NCBI GenBank assembly: GCA_949746915.1
Contig: CATKEA010000181.1
Coordinates: forward strand, 1 to 5,299
Reading direction: 5' to 3'
DNA: 5,299 nucleotides
DNA from: an uncultured Bacilli bacterium
GTDB taxonomy: Bacteria > Bacillota_I > Bacilli_A > RF39 > UBA660
Shown: positions 4,531 to 5,299 of the stretch, one piece after another
Position numbering within the stretch: position 1 is the first letter of the stretch
How the letters are laid out: every line of letters begins with the position of its first letter
Program-made: the position numbers and the translations under genes
The notes under the pieces: generated by a model
Database searches by the model: none
What the model saw: only the letters and a program-made list of their open reading frames with translations
What the model was told of the DNA's origin: nothing

Positions 4531-5299
4531 CTATGGCGTCAAGACAACTCGGAAACCAATGTACTCATCAACGTAACCAGCACTCCTTCTAAATGCAAAC
4601 ACACCTGACTCTGTACCAGTACGGTAAGAACCTCCATGATCGAACCAAGGAGACACGTTATTAACGAAGTCTGCATGATTGGCGTACCATGAGTTTATTT
4701 GTCTTGTTTGATTATTAGCATAAATTATACTATTAAATGGTCCCATCTCAAATGTGGCATCTCCAAAGTGTCCTCTTGTATATTCAGAATAACTTGTTCC
4801 ATATGCATATTTATCATAATACTTTTCTTCTGGCCATGAATATCCAGAAGCTAAGCTTCCACCTTCTCCGTATCCGCCAACGAATCCAGAATTATTTGCT
4901 GCATTTCTTCCACTTAATGAATTTCCACTAGCGTCTGTCATTACTCCCATGACATATTCCCAGGCTCCTCCTGACATATCATAGATTCCACTGATATTTC
5001 CTGTTGTACTTGCTAAATATCCTGTTTCGGTATTATATGGTAAAGTGATGTCTGAAGTTGTTCCATATTTATTACATGCTCGATTATCATTTGTGTATCC
5101 ACAGGTTGGCTCATTTACTGATGAGTATCCAGTTATGAAACTACTATTATTATTAATTCTTACACTTGTTTCTGATCCATATTTTGAATGTTGTAAATAG
5201 GCAACTGCTCCCCATTCACTATTCTTCATCATATGGCTATCTAGGGTTCTTTGATAATAATAACTTGTATAAAAAGCATTTCCTACTTGAATATTTCTC
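4531..5299 (-). CDS. FGE/SUMF1-fold protein, C-terminal part (gene runs off window)
   Basis: The minus-strand frame is open from the window edge to the TAG at 4531-4533, giving 255 visible residues. The Met pair at 5227-5232 is internal, because upstream codons read QRTLDSH without a stop, so the true start lies outside. FGE-fold signs, numbered from that first Met, are NSEWGAVAYL (4-13), YDMSGGAWEYVMG (84-96; compare the GNVWEW-type motif), and HGGSYRTG (199-206), FAFRRSAGY (212-220) and IGFRVVLTP (225-233), which match the RGGSW...R...GFR C-terminus. The catalytic Cys pair of true formylglycine-generating enzymes is absent there; the only cysteines are C44 and C53. A binding or surface protein is more likely than an enzyme. 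It is rich in Gly, Ser, Tyr and Asn. Any N-terminal secretion or pilin-like signal would be outside the window. Confidence 0.7.
   Translation of the reverse strand, partial: RNIQVGNAFYTSYYYQRTLDSHMMKNSEWGAVAYLQHSKYGSETSVRINNNSSFITGYSSVNEPTCGYTNDNRACNKYGTTSDITLPYNTETGYLASTTGNISGIYDMSGGAWEYVMGVMTDASGNSLSGRNAANNSGFVGGYGEGGSLASGYSWPEEKYYDKYAYGTSYSEYTRGHFGDATFEMGPFNSIIYANNQTRQINSWYANHADFVNNVSPWFDHGGSYRTGTESGVFAFRRSAGYVDEYIGFRVVLTP

Noticed and set aside
4737..4931. Plus-strand open frame of 64 codons over the FGE-fold gene
   Set aside because: It is antisense to a gene with clear fold motifs, and its His/Leu/Phe-rich translation looks like a complement artefact.
5227..5232. Met pair as the true start of the leftward gene
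   Set aside because: The frame stays open upstream to the window edge, and the residues there (TSYYYQRTLDSH) run smoothly into the conserved NSEWGAVAYL segment. An internal position is more likely.
1..5299. CRISPR array, tRNA, rRNA or riboswitch
   Set aside because: I saw no regularly spaced repeats, cloverleaf-like segments or known riboswitch cores. All intergenic stretches are short and explained by promoters, hairpins or IS ends.

Overview
The window is very AT-rich DNA. It looks like the chromosome of a low-GC Bacillota, probably an uncultured gut Bacilli or Clostridia-type lineage; this is inferred from composition and protein families, not from a marker gene. Strong AGGAGG/GGTGA ribosome binding sites fit that group. 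Two peptidoglycan-precursor genes argue for a walled cell, and the reading frames use TGG for Trp with no in-frame TGA, so ordinary code 11 fits.

Layout: bases 1-122 hold an AT-rich leader with a possible promoter and a 14-bp palindrome. A two-gene rightward operon follows: a MurJ/YtgP-type lipid flippase (123-1775), then, overlapping by one base, a FemAB/FemX-type aminoacyl transferase (1775-3046). One protein would move lipid II (or a related lipid-linked sugar) across the membrane, and the other would add the interpeptide-bridge residues to lipid II. A hairpin with a T tail (3064-3105) probably ends this operon.

Bases 3137-4492 are a complete 1356-bp IS3-family (IS150-like) insertion sequence. 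It has TG...CA ends, 25-bp imperfect inverted repeats, orfA, a slippery A7 heptamer, and a -1-frame orfB with an intact DD(35)E triad. The ends carry extra regulatory structure: a strong terminator hairpin just inside the left end, a smaller hairpin at the right end, and split -35/-10 hexamers that would come together at 17-bp spacing only in a circularised element.

The element sits inside a 12-bp direct repeat. Removing the element and one repeat copy rebuilds a bidirectional intrinsic terminator lying between the convergent operon and the leftward gene. The insertion therefore appears to have split a shared terminator, with an unusually long target duplication for this family.

Bases 4531-5299 (minus strand) hold the C-terminal 255 residues of a gene that runs off the right edge. 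It has the formylglycine-generating-enzyme (FGE/SUMF1) fold signature but no cysteines in its C-terminal part, so it is probably a non-catalytic binding or surface protein. Its last 41 residues contain no Asn, in an otherwise Asn-rich protein, and end in a C-type-lectin-like GFRVVL segment. That resembles the variable region of diversity-generating retroelement target proteins, but no reverse transcriptase or template repeat lies in this window, so this is only a hypothesis.
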